Source: Oceanicola sp. S124
GTDB lineage: Bacteria > Pseudomonadota > Alphaproteobacteria > Rhodobacterales > Rhodobacteraceae
DNA length: 64,000 bases
Assembly (NCBI RefSeq): GCF_000220565.1
Contig: NZ_AFPM01000017.1
Span: 1-64,000, forward strand
Direction: 5' to 3'
Shown: in pieces, positions 55,521 to 62,382 of the stretch
Layout of the letters: the number at the start of each line of letters is the position of its first letter
Position numbering within the stretch: the stretch's first letter is position 1
The notes under the pieces: model-generated
The model's database searches: none
What the model was told of the DNA's origin: nothing
What the model saw: only the letters and a program-made list of their open reading frames with translations
Program-made: the position numbers and the translations under genes

Positions 55521-56274
55521 GCCGCACCTCCGGGTATCCGTCATGCACGACGCCATCCAGCTCGCGGCCCATGGCCTCGATCTGCTTCTGGGTCTTCCCC
55601 TCCCATTGCTTGAACAGGAACGGCACCCCGGCGTCAGCGCATTGGTCGCGCAGGGACCGGAACCAGTCAGGATCTGCGTGACGGAAGTTCGGGCCGCTCT
55701 CGCCGCCGGTGATGACCCATTCCAGCTTGCTGGTGTAGCGCCGGATGCTCACCGGTCCCAGCAGGGGTTCGCAGGAGAGGAACCGGACCCGCGCCGGGCA
55801 TTGGATCAGGTGCGGGATGCGCCGGTCGGCTTCCTCTTGGTTCTCGACGGTGGTGCCGAGCCAGACGTTGCGAGGGATGCCGCCGATGAACCAACGCTCG
55901 GGCGCAAACTTCACGATGTTCTGCGGCCGCTTCGTCAGCAGCAGCCAGTCGATGTTTGGCGTCTGGTCGATCAGATGCCACAGATCCAAGCGCCAAGCGT
56001 CCTCGATACTGCGGTGGTTGTCGAAGACATCGGCCAAGCTGGCACAGAAGACGCGCGGGCGCTCGGCGGCACCCTCGGCCGCCTTGTTCCAGCGCACCGG
56101 ATTGCCCCACGTCTTCGTGCGGCGGCGGGCGCCGTGCGGCCCCCATTGGACATGCCCGCTGCGCTTCGCCCAGCCCTCAGCATAGCAGTGATCGCAGGCC
56201 GGGCTGACTGCGGTGCAGCCAGTCCACGGGTTGAAGGTGTGGGTGGTCCACTCGATGCCACTGTTCTCAGCCAT
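55513..56274 (-). CDS. DUF5131 (phage Gp37/Gp68-like) iron-sulfur protein
   Basis: The 253-residue product matches the Gp37/Gp68 (DUF5131) family. The start SGIEWTTHTFNPWTGC leads into a cysteine triad Cys20-x6-Cys27-x2-Cys30, which may hold an iron-sulfur cluster in a TIM-barrel. LLLTKRPQN, CEPLLGP and ITGGESGPNFR follow. Function is not established; a radical-SAM-like nucleotide-modifying role is suspected. It overlaps the ASCH-like and coiled-coil genes. Confidence 0.82.
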   Translation of the reverse strand: MAENSGIEWTTHTFNPWTGCTAVSPACDHCYAEGWAKRSGHVQWGPHGARRRTKTWGNPVRWNKAAEGAAERPRVFCASLADVFDNHRSIEDAWRLDLWHLIDQTPNIDWLLLTKRPQNIVKFAPERWFIGGIPRNVWLGTTVENQEEADRRIPHLIQCPARVRFLSCEPLLGPVSIRRYTSKLEWVITGGESGPNFRHADPDWFRSLRDQCADAGVPFLFKQWEGKTQKQIEAMGRELDGVVHDGYPEVRHV

Positions 56275-57313
56275 CGAGGTAGACCTTCACATGGGGGATC
56301 TCGCCGGCCATCATCGCCTCGACCATGCCGGCCACGCTGCGGGGCTCGACCTTGCCGAGGGCGGTGACGATGGTCGCCTTGACCCGTTGCCGGTTCTCCG
56401 CGTCCGCCAGCGCGGCGGCCTCGGCCTCTTCCTTCTCGCGCTGTTCCTGGGCGATCCGGTCGCGCTCCCGCTGGGCGGCCTCGTCCTCGCGGCGCTTGGC
56501 CTCTTCCAGCTCACGGGCGTGGCGGGCTTCGGCTTCCTGGCGCTGCTGTTCCGCCCGGGCCTCGGCCTCCCTGGCGGCGCGCTCCTGCGCCTCCTTGGCC
56601 TCCTGCTCGCGCCGGGCTTTCTCCTCGGCCTCGCGAGCCTTCCGCTCCTCCTCGGCCTTGGCGGCGGCCTCCTTCTCGGCCCGTTCCCGATCCTGGCGCT
56701 CGCGCTCTTCCTTCTCGGCGCGCAGGGCGGCCAGCTCGCGCTCGTTCTCCTCGCGCTGCTGGGCCGTCTGCAGGTGGGCGCCGTAGACCTTCAGGGCCTC
56801 TGCCTTCAGCGCCTCGGCCTCCTCGGTCTTCTCCTGGAAGGTCTCCTCGGTGACCTCGACGGCGGTGATCTTGTCGATCAGGGCCTGCAGTTCCTCCGAA
56901 GAGGCGGCCGCGTTCAGCTGGTCGGTGTCGAAGGTCAGCATCAGCTGCAGGATCGCCCGCACCCGTGCCTCCTCCTTCTCCTCCCATTCCTTGACCGGCG
57001 CCTTGGTGTCGTCGCGCAGCTTTTCCAGCCGCTCGACGGCGCTGTTACGCTTGGCGTTCACGTCGGCGATCTTCTTGCGCGCGTCCTCGGTCAGATCCTT
57101 GGCCGTCTTCTCGATCAGAACCTTCGAGCTCGAGACCTTGGCGGCCAGGCTGGTGGCCGCCTTCCGGCCCTTGGGCGTGGTCACGTCGATGACCTCGGAC
57201 TTCACGCGCTTCTCGATGCTGGTGATCAGCTCGTCCAGTTTGCCAGCTTCGGTGAAGACGGCCGGCAGATCCTTGGCGTCGGGCAGCAGGGACAGTTCAG
57301 TGGTGTCGGACAT
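56267..57313 (-). CDS. Long coiled-coil phage protein
   Basis: The 348-residue product has an ordered N-terminal region (about residues 10-150, DUF1351-like appearance) and a Glu/Arg/Ala coiled coil (about 165-310). The C-terminal domain (VKATIVTALGKVEPRSVAGMVEAMMAGEIPHVKV) resembles the helical bundle seen next to phage recT/exonuclease operons. ATG 57313 has GAGGAGA upstream. It may support single-strand-DNA or recombinase assembly. Confidence 0.65.
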   Translation of the reverse strand: MSDTTELSLLPDAKDLPAVFTEAGKLDELITSIEKRVKSEVIDVTTPKGRKAATSLAAKVSSSKVLIEKTAKDLTEDARKKIADVNAKRNSAVERLEKLRDDTKAPVKEWEEKEEARVRAILQLMLTFDTDQLNAAASSEELQALIDKITAVEVTEETFQEKTEEAEALKAEALKVYGAHLQTAQQREENERELAALRAEKEERERQDRERAEKEAAAKAEEERKAREAEEKARREQEAKEAQERAAREAEARAEQQRQEAEARHARELEEAKRREDEAAQRERDRIAQEQREKEEAEAAALADAENRQRVKATIVTALGKVEPRSVAGMVEAMMAGEIPHVKVYLDG

Positions 57314-57323
57314 GGGGTTCTCC

Positions 57324-57533
57324 TCAGCGGCTGAAGGTTTGGGCTGCTTCGGTTTCTCGCACCCAGCCGATGTTGTGCTTCTTGCGAAGGGCTTTTGCCT
57401 CATCGCCAACGCCGTAGTTCAGCAGCCAAGTGTTTCTGCCGTCGTGATCTTCTGGCAGTTGAAGAATGAGCCCTTCAGCGTGTTTCACACGGCTACTTCC
57501 GGACTGAATTTCGTGGTGGGTCGGCTTGTACAT
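57324..57533 (-). CDS. Hypothetical small prophage protein
   Basis: The 69-residue product (MYKPTHHEIQSGSSRVKHAEG...) has no family I recognise. AGGAGAACCCCC precedes ATG 57533, so translation is well supported. It lies 10 bases before the coiled-coil gene. The 208 bases upstream (57534-57741) hold no gene I can support. Confidence 0.55.
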   Translation of the reverse strand: MYKPTHHEIQSGSSRVKHAEGLILQLPEDHDGRNTWLLNYGVGDEAKALRKKHNIGWVRETEAAQTFSR

Positions 57534-57741
57534 GGGGGTTCTCCTGGTGGGCTTCATCTTGGGAATGCCGGCGGCCCTAAGCCTCGACCGCCGGCTGACC
57601 AAAGGTGACGCCTCTTTCTGGCGCGCCGGGTCTTTCGCCTCCGGCCAGGGCATCGCTGTCGCTACATGGCGGCCTCCATGGTTGGCGCCGCGCCTTCGAG
57701 GGCGCTTCTGGTGGCGCTGGGGGAAAGGGTGCTCGACGGCT

Positions 57742-57918
57742 TCAGGCCATGACCTGAAGGGTGAAAGCGATGGAGCCGATCAGCATGGCGAGGATGATGC
57801 TGAAGAGACCGGCCAGCTTGCGTCCGCGGCTTTCGCCAGCCCGATACCCTGCGCCGACGAAGAGGAGGATCGCCACGGCCCAGAGCAGCGCCGCGAGGAT
57901 GTGCAAGAGCAGGGTCAT
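57742..57918 (-). CDS. Small two-helix membrane protein
   Basis: The 58-residue product is MTLLLHILAALLWAVAILLFVG, then a short basic loop (RAGESRGRKL), then a second hydrophobic segment (AGLFSIILAMLIGSIAFTLQV). It overlaps the preceding gene's stop by three bases (ATGA). Two-helix topology could fit a superinfection-exclusion or antiholin-type membrane protein, but nothing here decides. Confidence 0.55.
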   Translation of the reverse strand: MTLLLHILAALLWAVAILLFVGAGYRAGESRGRKLAGLFSIILAMLIGSIAFTLQVMA

Positions 57919-58448
57919 TCGCTGGCCCTCACGTCGACCACCACCGGCGGCGTGTAGGTCCAGGGGAAGGTCACGGGCAGTCGGCTGTCTCGGGAGGTGT
58001 AGGTGGCACCGTTCGGTTCACGGAAAACGCGGCCCTCGATGTTGTAGGTACAGCCGTCCTCGTCGCGGAAGATGGCGGAGAACCGCTTGTTCTGCTGAGT
58101 TCCATCCTCGCCGTAGGGCTCGCCCCATTCGTCATCCTCGCCAGTCAGGGGCGTGAGGGGGCGGAACATGCAGACTGTCTGGGCCAGGTTGCTGGCGATC
58201 CCGGCCGACATGCCGGAATGTCCTTCGATGCTGAACAGACGGACCTGGCGCATGACTGCGTTACCCATCATGTCGCCGTACAAGGCGTCTTCCTTGAACC
58301 AGCCGGCCCGGCGCAGCTCTTCCTCGGCATAGGCGGTGATGTTGCCGTTGGCGTCGGGATGAAGCTTCAGGATGCGGTCAAGCAGCCAGTCGCAGACGCG
58401 GGCAGGCGCCCGCTGGAAGAGGAAGCGGATGCGGTGGTAGCGGATCAT
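57915..58448 (-). CDS. Hypothetical prophage protein
   Basis: The 177-residue product begins MIRYHRIRFLFQRAPARVCDWLLDRIL and has no domain I recognise. ATG 58448 follows GGAGGT (58453-58458). An in-frame ATG at 58460 overlaps that site. The end overlaps the small membrane-protein gene. An intergenic hairpin lies upstream. Confidence 0.55.
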   Translation of the reverse strand: MIRYHRIRFLFQRAPARVCDWLLDRILKLHPDANGNITAYAEEELRRAGWFKEDALYGDMMGNAVMRQVRLFSIEGHSGMSAGIASNLAQTVCMFRPLTPLTGEDDEWGEPYGEDGTQQNKRFSAIFRDEDGCTYNIEGRVFREPNGATYTSRDSRLPVTFPWTYTPPVVVDVRASE

Positions 58449-58473
58449 GATGACCTCCATCTGAGCTGTGGGT

Positions 58474-58508
58474 GGGCGCCCGCGGTTCTGCTGTGGGAGC
58501 GGGCGCCC
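58474..58508 (-). terminator. Perfect 10-bp intergenic hairpin
   Basis: GGGCGCCCGC (58474-58483) pairs with GCGGGCGCCC (58499-58508). It lies between the gene ending at 58732 and the start at 58448, both leftward. There is no U-run, so it may only attenuate. The rest of 58509-58731 holds no gene I can support. Confidence 0.45.
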
Positions 58509-58731
58509 TGGTGAGGCCGGTTCCGGTCGGCCGATCGCGTGAGTGGTGGTGCCGAGGACGCCATGACATCGGGTTGGAAAAAGGCGCCCTCGGCGGTGCC
58601 CCCGCTACGAGGCTGTGTGTGTCAGGTGCGGGGAACCTCTTGCCCCGGCCGGCTGGGAAGGAGTGGGGACGCCGGCCGGGGTGACAGCGCGCGACTGCGG
58701 GGGAGCAGGGGACAACGCGCGCTATTCGAAA

Positions 58732-59010
58732 TCAGGGGGTCATCAGCACCCCGGCGAAGGTCCCGAGCGCCAGAGCAAGCAGGGTGATCGTCGCGCAGGC
58801 CCGCTTCGAGAAACCGATGCGCGGCCCGGGGCTGCGATCCGCAACCGCCACGAGGGCCCGGGCCATCAGGGTCTCGACGTCGTCGGCCGAGTTGTTCGCC
58901 AGGTACAGCGCCGCGTTGCGGATCCTGTGCGACGGGTGCGCGCCCGGGTTGCCGAGGACATGGCGTGCACGCTCCAGCGGGGGCTTGTAGGCGGTGACGT
59001 GATCCCTCAT
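58732..59010 (-). CDS. Hypothetical membrane-anchored prophage protein
   Basis: The 92-residue product has an amphipathic N-terminal half (MRDHVTAYKPPLERARHVLGNPGAH) and a single C-terminal membrane segment (ACATITLLALALGTFAGVLM). The start ATG 59010 overlaps the preceding gene's stop by four bases. Confidence 0.55.
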   Translation of the reverse strand: MRDHVTAYKPPLERARHVLGNPGAHPSHRIRNAALYLANNSADDVETLMARALVAVADRSPGPRIGFSKRACATITLLALALGTFAGVLMTP

Positions 59011-59318
59011 GCGGCTTTCTCCTCGGGCTTGATGCCGAACCGGCGCCACCACATCAGTTCGATCTGGTCGGCGGTCAGCGGGGAGCCAGTGACGCGCTTG
59101 GGGAAGCCGAGGGCGATCAGCTGGCGGAAGGTTTCAGGGGACGGGTCGCGGTAGGTGTTGAGGTCCAGCTCGTGCATCTCCTCGCGCTCCTGGTGGACCG
59201 CGTAGAAGATCCGCTTGGGCTTCTCCTTGGTGCCGACCTCCTCGACCATGCAGGTCCACGGATCGACGCTGAAAAGCTCGTCGGCAAAAGGCGCCTTATT
59301 GGTGCCGGTATTCTGCAT
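59007..59318 (-). CDS. First gene of the leftward early operon, unknown
   Basis: The 103-residue acidic product (MQNTGTNKAPFADELFSVDPWTCMVEEVG...) has no recognised domain. ATG 59318 follows GGGAAG; ATG 59339 (MRGLGSK) is the alternative. It is the first gene behind the operator-controlled promoter at 59352-59380, so it should be expressed early after induction. Confidence 0.6.
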   Translation of the reverse strand: MQNTGTNKAPFADELFSVDPWTCMVEEVGTKEKPKRIFYAVHQEREEMHELDLNTYRDPSPETFRQLIALGFPKRVTGSPLTADQIELMWWRRFGIKPEEKAA

Positions 59319-59351
59319 TTTGCTTCCCAAACCTCGCATTTCTCGACATCA

Positions 59352-59404
59352 GGCTTAGTGTTCATATTGAATACCGTCAAGATAAAAATATTCAAATTGA
59401 ACAC
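59352..59404 (-). promoter_or_regulatory. Left promoter with two operators
   Basis: On the minus strand, TTGACG (complement of 59375-59380) and TAAGCC (complement of 59352-59357) are separated by exactly 17 bases, all of which are operator copy a (GTGTTCATATTGAATAC, 59358-59374). Operator copy b (ATATTCAAATTGAACAC, 59388-59404) lies just upstream of the -35 box. Repressor bound at a would cover the promoter of the whole leftward operon. Confidence 0.7.
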
Positions 59405-59455
59405 CCACCCTTAGAGTGAGTGCGTAGATCGGGGGCGAAACCTAGGGAGAGAGGG

Positions 59456-59653
59456 ATGACGGAAAGCGAAAAGATCGCGCTTCTCGTGCGGGCGGCCGAG
59501 AGGGGGCTGCCCTTGGAGAGGGTCTATAGGCTACTGATCGAGCGAAAGAAAATCGCCCGAAGATTTCAGTGCTTGAAGATCTGGGGGAGGCGCGCTTCCT
59601 GGCCGACCAGGAGGTATTCCATGGGAACACCGTGGACCAGGAAGCAACGATAG
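59456..59653 (+). CDS. Possible small ORF overlapping the repressor gene
   Basis: ATG 59456 follows AGGGAGAGAGGG and encodes 65 residues starting MTESEKIALLVRAAERGLPLE. The last 88 bases run antisense to the repressor gene end. The first 37 codons look protein-like; the rest could be by chance. It may be a small regulator or a false call. Confidence 0.35.
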   Translation: MTESEKIALLVRAAERGLPLERVYRLLIERKKIARRFQCLKIWGRRASWPTRRYSMGTPWTRKQR

Positions 59654-59841
59654 AGCTGGTCGACCGTAAGCATTCGGTTGCCCTGTTCCACCTGCGAGTA
59701 GTTGGACTTCGTGATTCCAATCGAATCCGCGAAGTCCTTCTTCGTCAGGCCGAGCTTCTCACGAACGAACGTCACGCGGCGGGCAAACGCCTCCCGGTCA
59801 ACGGACTGATTTTCACGCGGAATCTTGGGTTCAACAGCCAT
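59566..59841 (-). CDS. XRE-family repressor (CI-like)
   Basis: The 91-residue product contains a single helix-turn-helix of the XRE/Cro-CI family (VREKLGLTKKDFADSIGITKSNYSQVEQGNRML, about residues 25-57) and no C-terminal self-cleavage domain. Induction would then need another signal or protein. ATG 59841 (MAVEPKIPRENQ) is the preferred start; 59883 is possible. It faces the Cro-like gene across the operator region and is the best candidate to bind the 17-bp operators. Confidence 0.8.
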   Translation of the reverse strand: MAVEPKIPRENQSVDREAFARRVTFVREKLGLTKKDFADSIGITKSNYSQVEQGNRMLTVDQLYRCFLVHGVPMEYLLVGQEARLPQIFKH

Positions 59842-59893
59842 GCACGCATCATGGCGCCACTGGACGGCAAGTGAAGGCATCAAATCAAATCCG

Positions 59894-59923
59894 TTGACAA
59901 GTGTTCATATTGAATACTATCGC
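59894..59923 (+). promoter_or_regulatory. Right promoter with operator
   Basis: TTGACA (59894-59899) and TATCGC (59918-59923), 18 bases apart, enclose operator copy c (GTGTTCATATTGAATAC, 59901-59917). It drives the Cro-like gene starting at 59931. The layout mirrors the left promoter. Confidence 0.7.
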
Positions 59924-59930
59924 TCAGACC

Positions 59931-60140
59931 ATGAAGAGCGTTTCGGAAATCGTACAGGCCTTCGGTGGTCCGACCGCATTCGGTCGGATCTTCGAAATTC
60001 CCTACAACTCGGTGCAGACCTTCCGGCGCCGAAACCAGATTCCGGCTGACCGGGATGTGGACCTCGTTCGCGAGGCGAAAAGGATGGGTATTACCCTTAG
60101 CTATGAGCACCTTGCGAAGATCCGTCATGGGAAAAAGTGA
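59931..60140 (+). CDS. Cro-like DNA-binding protein
   Basis: The 69-residue product contains AFGGPTAFGRIFEIPYNSVQTFRRRNQIPADRD (about residues 10-42), a helix-turn-helix typical of Cro/YdaS-type antirepressors. The start is ATG 59931, close to the predicted transcript start, so the leader is short. It is divergent from the XRE repressor and first in the rightward operon. Confidence 0.7.
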   Translation: MKSVSEIVQAFGGPTAFGRIFEIPYNSVQTFRRRNQIPADRDVDLVREAKRMGITLSYEHLAKIRHGKK

Positions 60141-60159
60141 CTTCGGATACTCGCCATTT

Positions 60160-60176
60160 GTGTTCAAACTGAACAC
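60160..60176 (+). promoter_or_regulatory. Operator copy d (perfect palindrome)
   Basis: GTGTTCA AAC TGAACAC, a perfect 7-3-7 palindrome 20 bases after the Cro-like stop. On the minus strand TTGAAA (complement of 60178-60183) lies one base from it, echoing the left promoter, although no good -10 is visible. Confidence 0.65.
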
Positions 60177-60204
60177 GTTTCAAGGGCACGGGTCGCGCGG
60201 GCAG

Positions 60205-60429
60205 TCAGTACGTCGTGCAACTCATGGCGCCGCCGGTGTCGATGCAGCGTGTGACGGTTCCGCCAGCCTGACGGGCCATCTCCTCATGGTAGGCCGCCTG
60301 GCAGGCCCTCGTGTGCGCCTGACCCAGCTCGGTCAGCATGATCTTGCAACCCTCGGCGGTCTTCATGCTCTCGGCAGAGCAGGCCGCAAGAGCGCCAACA
60401 AGTCCAACAATCAAAGCAGTTTTCATCAT
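60205..60429 (-). CDS. Small putative lipoprotein
   Basis: The 74-residue product has a lipobox (GALAAC, modified Cys17) after a hydrophobic segment (TALIVGLVGALAAC), then a short helical domain with four further cysteines (CKIM, ACQA, RCID, SCTTY at the end). It may be anchored in the host envelope. ATG 60426 is an alternative start. It is the only leftward gene right of the immunity region. The 201 bases before 60631 hold no further gene. Confidence 0.55.
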   Translation of the reverse strand: MMKTALIVGLVGALAACSAESMKTAEGCKIMLTELGQAHTRACQAAYHEEMARQAGGTVTRCIDTGGAMSCTTY

Positions 60430-60630
60430 CCCGGATCCTCCTGGGGCGACGAAATCAGGTTCCCGGAAAAAAGCAATACCGACCTCGGTACTTTCTCAGC
60501 TGCCCCGTGAGGCTGCGACGACGGCATCGGGCCGAGGCTCGGTGAGGACGTGGAAACCCGCAATGCCGTCACCAGGCGCTCAGTGCTGGAGCGAGATCCG
60601 GCACACCCCCCCCAACGAAAGGAGCTGACC

Positions 60631-61122
60631 ATGGAAGACCCGACGAACAGCGAGCCCGAATTCGGGCATGACCAACTTCTGGGCCAAATCCAGGCCCGGT
60701 CGGACGAGGAGTACGAGCGGCAGAGCGATGCCGGCGAGAGCGCGGCCAAGCTGACCGAGTTCCTGGACGAGACCGGCATGAATGGCCAGGCGTTTGGCTG
60801 GCTGAAGAGCATCGTGAAGAAGCTGCCGAAGAAGAACGGCCAGGCCAAGGCGATGGACATCATCAGGTCCCTCAAGAAGGGCCTGCCGATGGTCGAGGCC
60901 CATGTCCAGGGCCAGGGCAGCGGGGAAATGGACCTGGGCGATCCCGCTGACTACGAGAGCGAGGACGAGACCGCCGATGCCGCGCTCGACGAGGGCGACG
61001 ACGTGGTGCCGATGGGCGACGAAGAGCTGGCCGAGGATGCCGCCGACTTCGAGGCGAACCTGGCTGACCTCGACGAGGATGAACCCTCGAACGTCACGCC
61101 CATGACGCGGGCGGCCGAGTGA
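60631..61122 (+). CDS. Acidic prophage protein, unknown
   Basis: The 163-residue product has an ordered middle (AKLTEFLDETGMNGQAFGWLKSIVKKLPKK, about residues 39-70) and a strongly acidic C-terminal third. No family is recognised. AAAGGAG precedes ATG 60631. The stop overlaps the next ATG by one base. It opens the rightward gene set. Confidence 0.6.
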   Translation: MEDPTNSEPEFGHDQLLGQIQARSDEEYERQSDAGESAAKLTEFLDETGMNGQAFGWLKSIVKKLPKKNGQAKAMDIIRSLKKGLPMVEAHVQGQGSGEMDLGDPADYESEDETADAALDEGDDVVPMGDEELAEDAADFEANLADLDEDEPSNVTPMTRAAE

Positions 61123-61415
61123 TGCAGCTCTTCAAATCACTCGCGGCCACGTTCGCCCTGATGAGGATCACCACGGCACCGATCCCCTCGCCGCAGCCCA
61201 AAGCTACCCGGCGGTTTCCCGGTGACGGCGTGCGCCGCGCCGAGGCCCGTCTGGCGGCCAAGCGTAAGGCCAACACCCTGATCCCGGATTGCCCGATCGA
61301 GACCCGGCAGCGGCGGCGGGCGGAAGAGCGCGCGCGGGCCAAGGCCTATCGGTTGGTGCTGAAGCGGGAGGCTATGAAGAACAAGCTGCCCGGCGGCGCG
61401 GCGGTGATCCGGTGA
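61122..61415 (+). CDS. Small basic prophage protein, unknown
   Basis: The 97-residue Arg/Lys/Ala-rich product (MQLFKSLAATFALMRITTAPIP, then a long basic helix) has no recognised family. ATG 61122 overlaps the preceding stop (TGATG) and its end overlaps the next gene by four bases, which supports translation. Nucleic-acid binding is plausible from charge only. Confidence 0.55.
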   Translation: MQLFKSLAATFALMRITTAPIPSPQPKATRRFPGDGVRRAEARLAAKRKANTLIPDCPIETRQRRRAEERARAKAYRLVLKREAMKNKLPGGAAVIR

Positions 61416-61939
61416 AGGTCATGGCCTTCGATATCGCCACCTCCACGGGGGTGGCCTTCGGGCTCGCGGGGAAAACTCCGCGGGCCACGACGATTGCCCT
61501 TGGCAAAAGGGGCGCCACGCAAGCCGCCCGGTTCGCCAAGGCCATTCAGATGACGCGCCACCTGGTGCGCAAGTATGAGCCCGACCACGTGTTCTTCGAG
61601 GCTGCCATCGGCGGGGCCCATGCCAATGCGTTCCTGATCGGGCTGGCCGCGTGCGTGACCGGCACCGTGGCCGACGAGGGGGTGCTGGTGCAGGAGGCTA
61701 GGATCCAGTCCGTCCGCAAGCACTTCTTGGGCAAGCACCTGACGGCCAGGGACTTCCCCGGTCTCAGCGCCAAGGATTCCCGGCTGGAGATCAAGCAGCG
61801 TGTGATCGCCCGGTGCAACCAGCTCGGATGGCAGCCTCGGAATGACGACGAAGGCGATTCACTCGCTCTGTGGGACTATGGCTGCGCGACCCTGCGCGCC
61901 GCCCAGAGCGCGCCGCTCGGGGGGCTGTTCAATGGCTGA
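61412..61939 (+). CDS. RuvC-like Holliday junction resolvase
   Basis: The 175-residue product starts at GTG 61412 (ATG 61421 is possible). It has the RNase H-like fold of RuvC resolvases: FDIATSTGVA with Asp7, FFEAAIGG with Glu63, and NDDEGDSLALWDYG near residues 149-162 with the last acidic residues. Phages use such enzymes to resolve recombination and replication intermediates. It overlaps both neighbours. Confidence 0.78.
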   Translation: MKVMAFDIATSTGVAFGLAGKTPRATTIALGKRGATQAARFAKAIQMTRHLVRKYEPDHVFFEAAIGGAHANAFLIGLAACVTGTVADEGVLVQEARIQSVRKHFLGKHLTARDFPGLSAKDSRLEIKQRVIARCNQLGWQPRNDDEGDSLALWDYGCATLRAAQSAPLGGLFNG

Positions 61940-62105
61940 TGTGGACCCGCACCTGGTGCGCGACCTGATCGCCCGGGGCGAGGGCGTCGAGGATATCGCG
62001 GTCGCTCTGGAGTGGCCGGTGGAGGAGATCCGCAAGGTGGTCTCCCAGATGCGCGCCGAGGGCGTGATCGAGCAGATTTTCAAGAAGGAGGCGAGCGATG
62101 CGTGA
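61932..62105 (+). CDS. Small helix-turn-helix-like protein
   Basis: The 57-residue product (MADVDPHLVRDLIARGEGVEDIAVALEWPVEEIRKVVSQMRAEG...) fits a helix-turn-helix. It overlaps the resolvase gene by eight bases and the next gene by eight. It may regulate or assist replication; no closer match is known to me. Confidence 0.55.
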   Translation: MADVDPHLVRDLIARGEGVEDIAVALEWPVEEIRKVVSQMRAEGVIEQIFKKEASDA

Positions 62106-62382
62106 GCAGATCAAGAGGCGTGCTCTCAAGGAGCAAAGGAACATCTCCGCCGTCACAAAGCTGGTCGGCGGAGAGGAGAGGATGAAAGTCCTGTCCTATT
62201 CGTTTGTGCACTCCAAGTCAGAGCACTTCAGGTTGCACGACGACGATGAGGACTGCGGTCTGTACCGGATCAACATCAAGAAAATGGCGGCAGAGACAGG
62301 CCTTACGAAGCGTGAGGTCAGGAAGGCTCTGTCGGACTACTGGTCCGATATGTCGGCGCGCCAGAAGGGGAAGCTGCAATGA
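62098..62382 (+). CDS. Hypothetical prophage protein
   Basis: The 94-residue product is basic at the N-terminus (MREQIKRRALKEQRNISAV) and has a winged-helix-like end (MAAETGLTKREVRKALSDYW). It overlaps the preceding gene by eight bases and the replication gene by four. A small transcription or replication factor is possible. Confidence 0.5.
   Translation: MREQIKRRALKEQRNISAVTKLVGGEERMKVLSYSFVHSKSEHFRLHDDDEDCGLYRINIKKMAAETGLTKREVRKALSDYWSDMSARQKGKLQ

Noticed and set aside
57526-57957. Plus-strand open frame inside the leftward prophage operon
   Set aside because: Only the first few residues look hydrophobic by chance. It is antisense to three better-supported genes.
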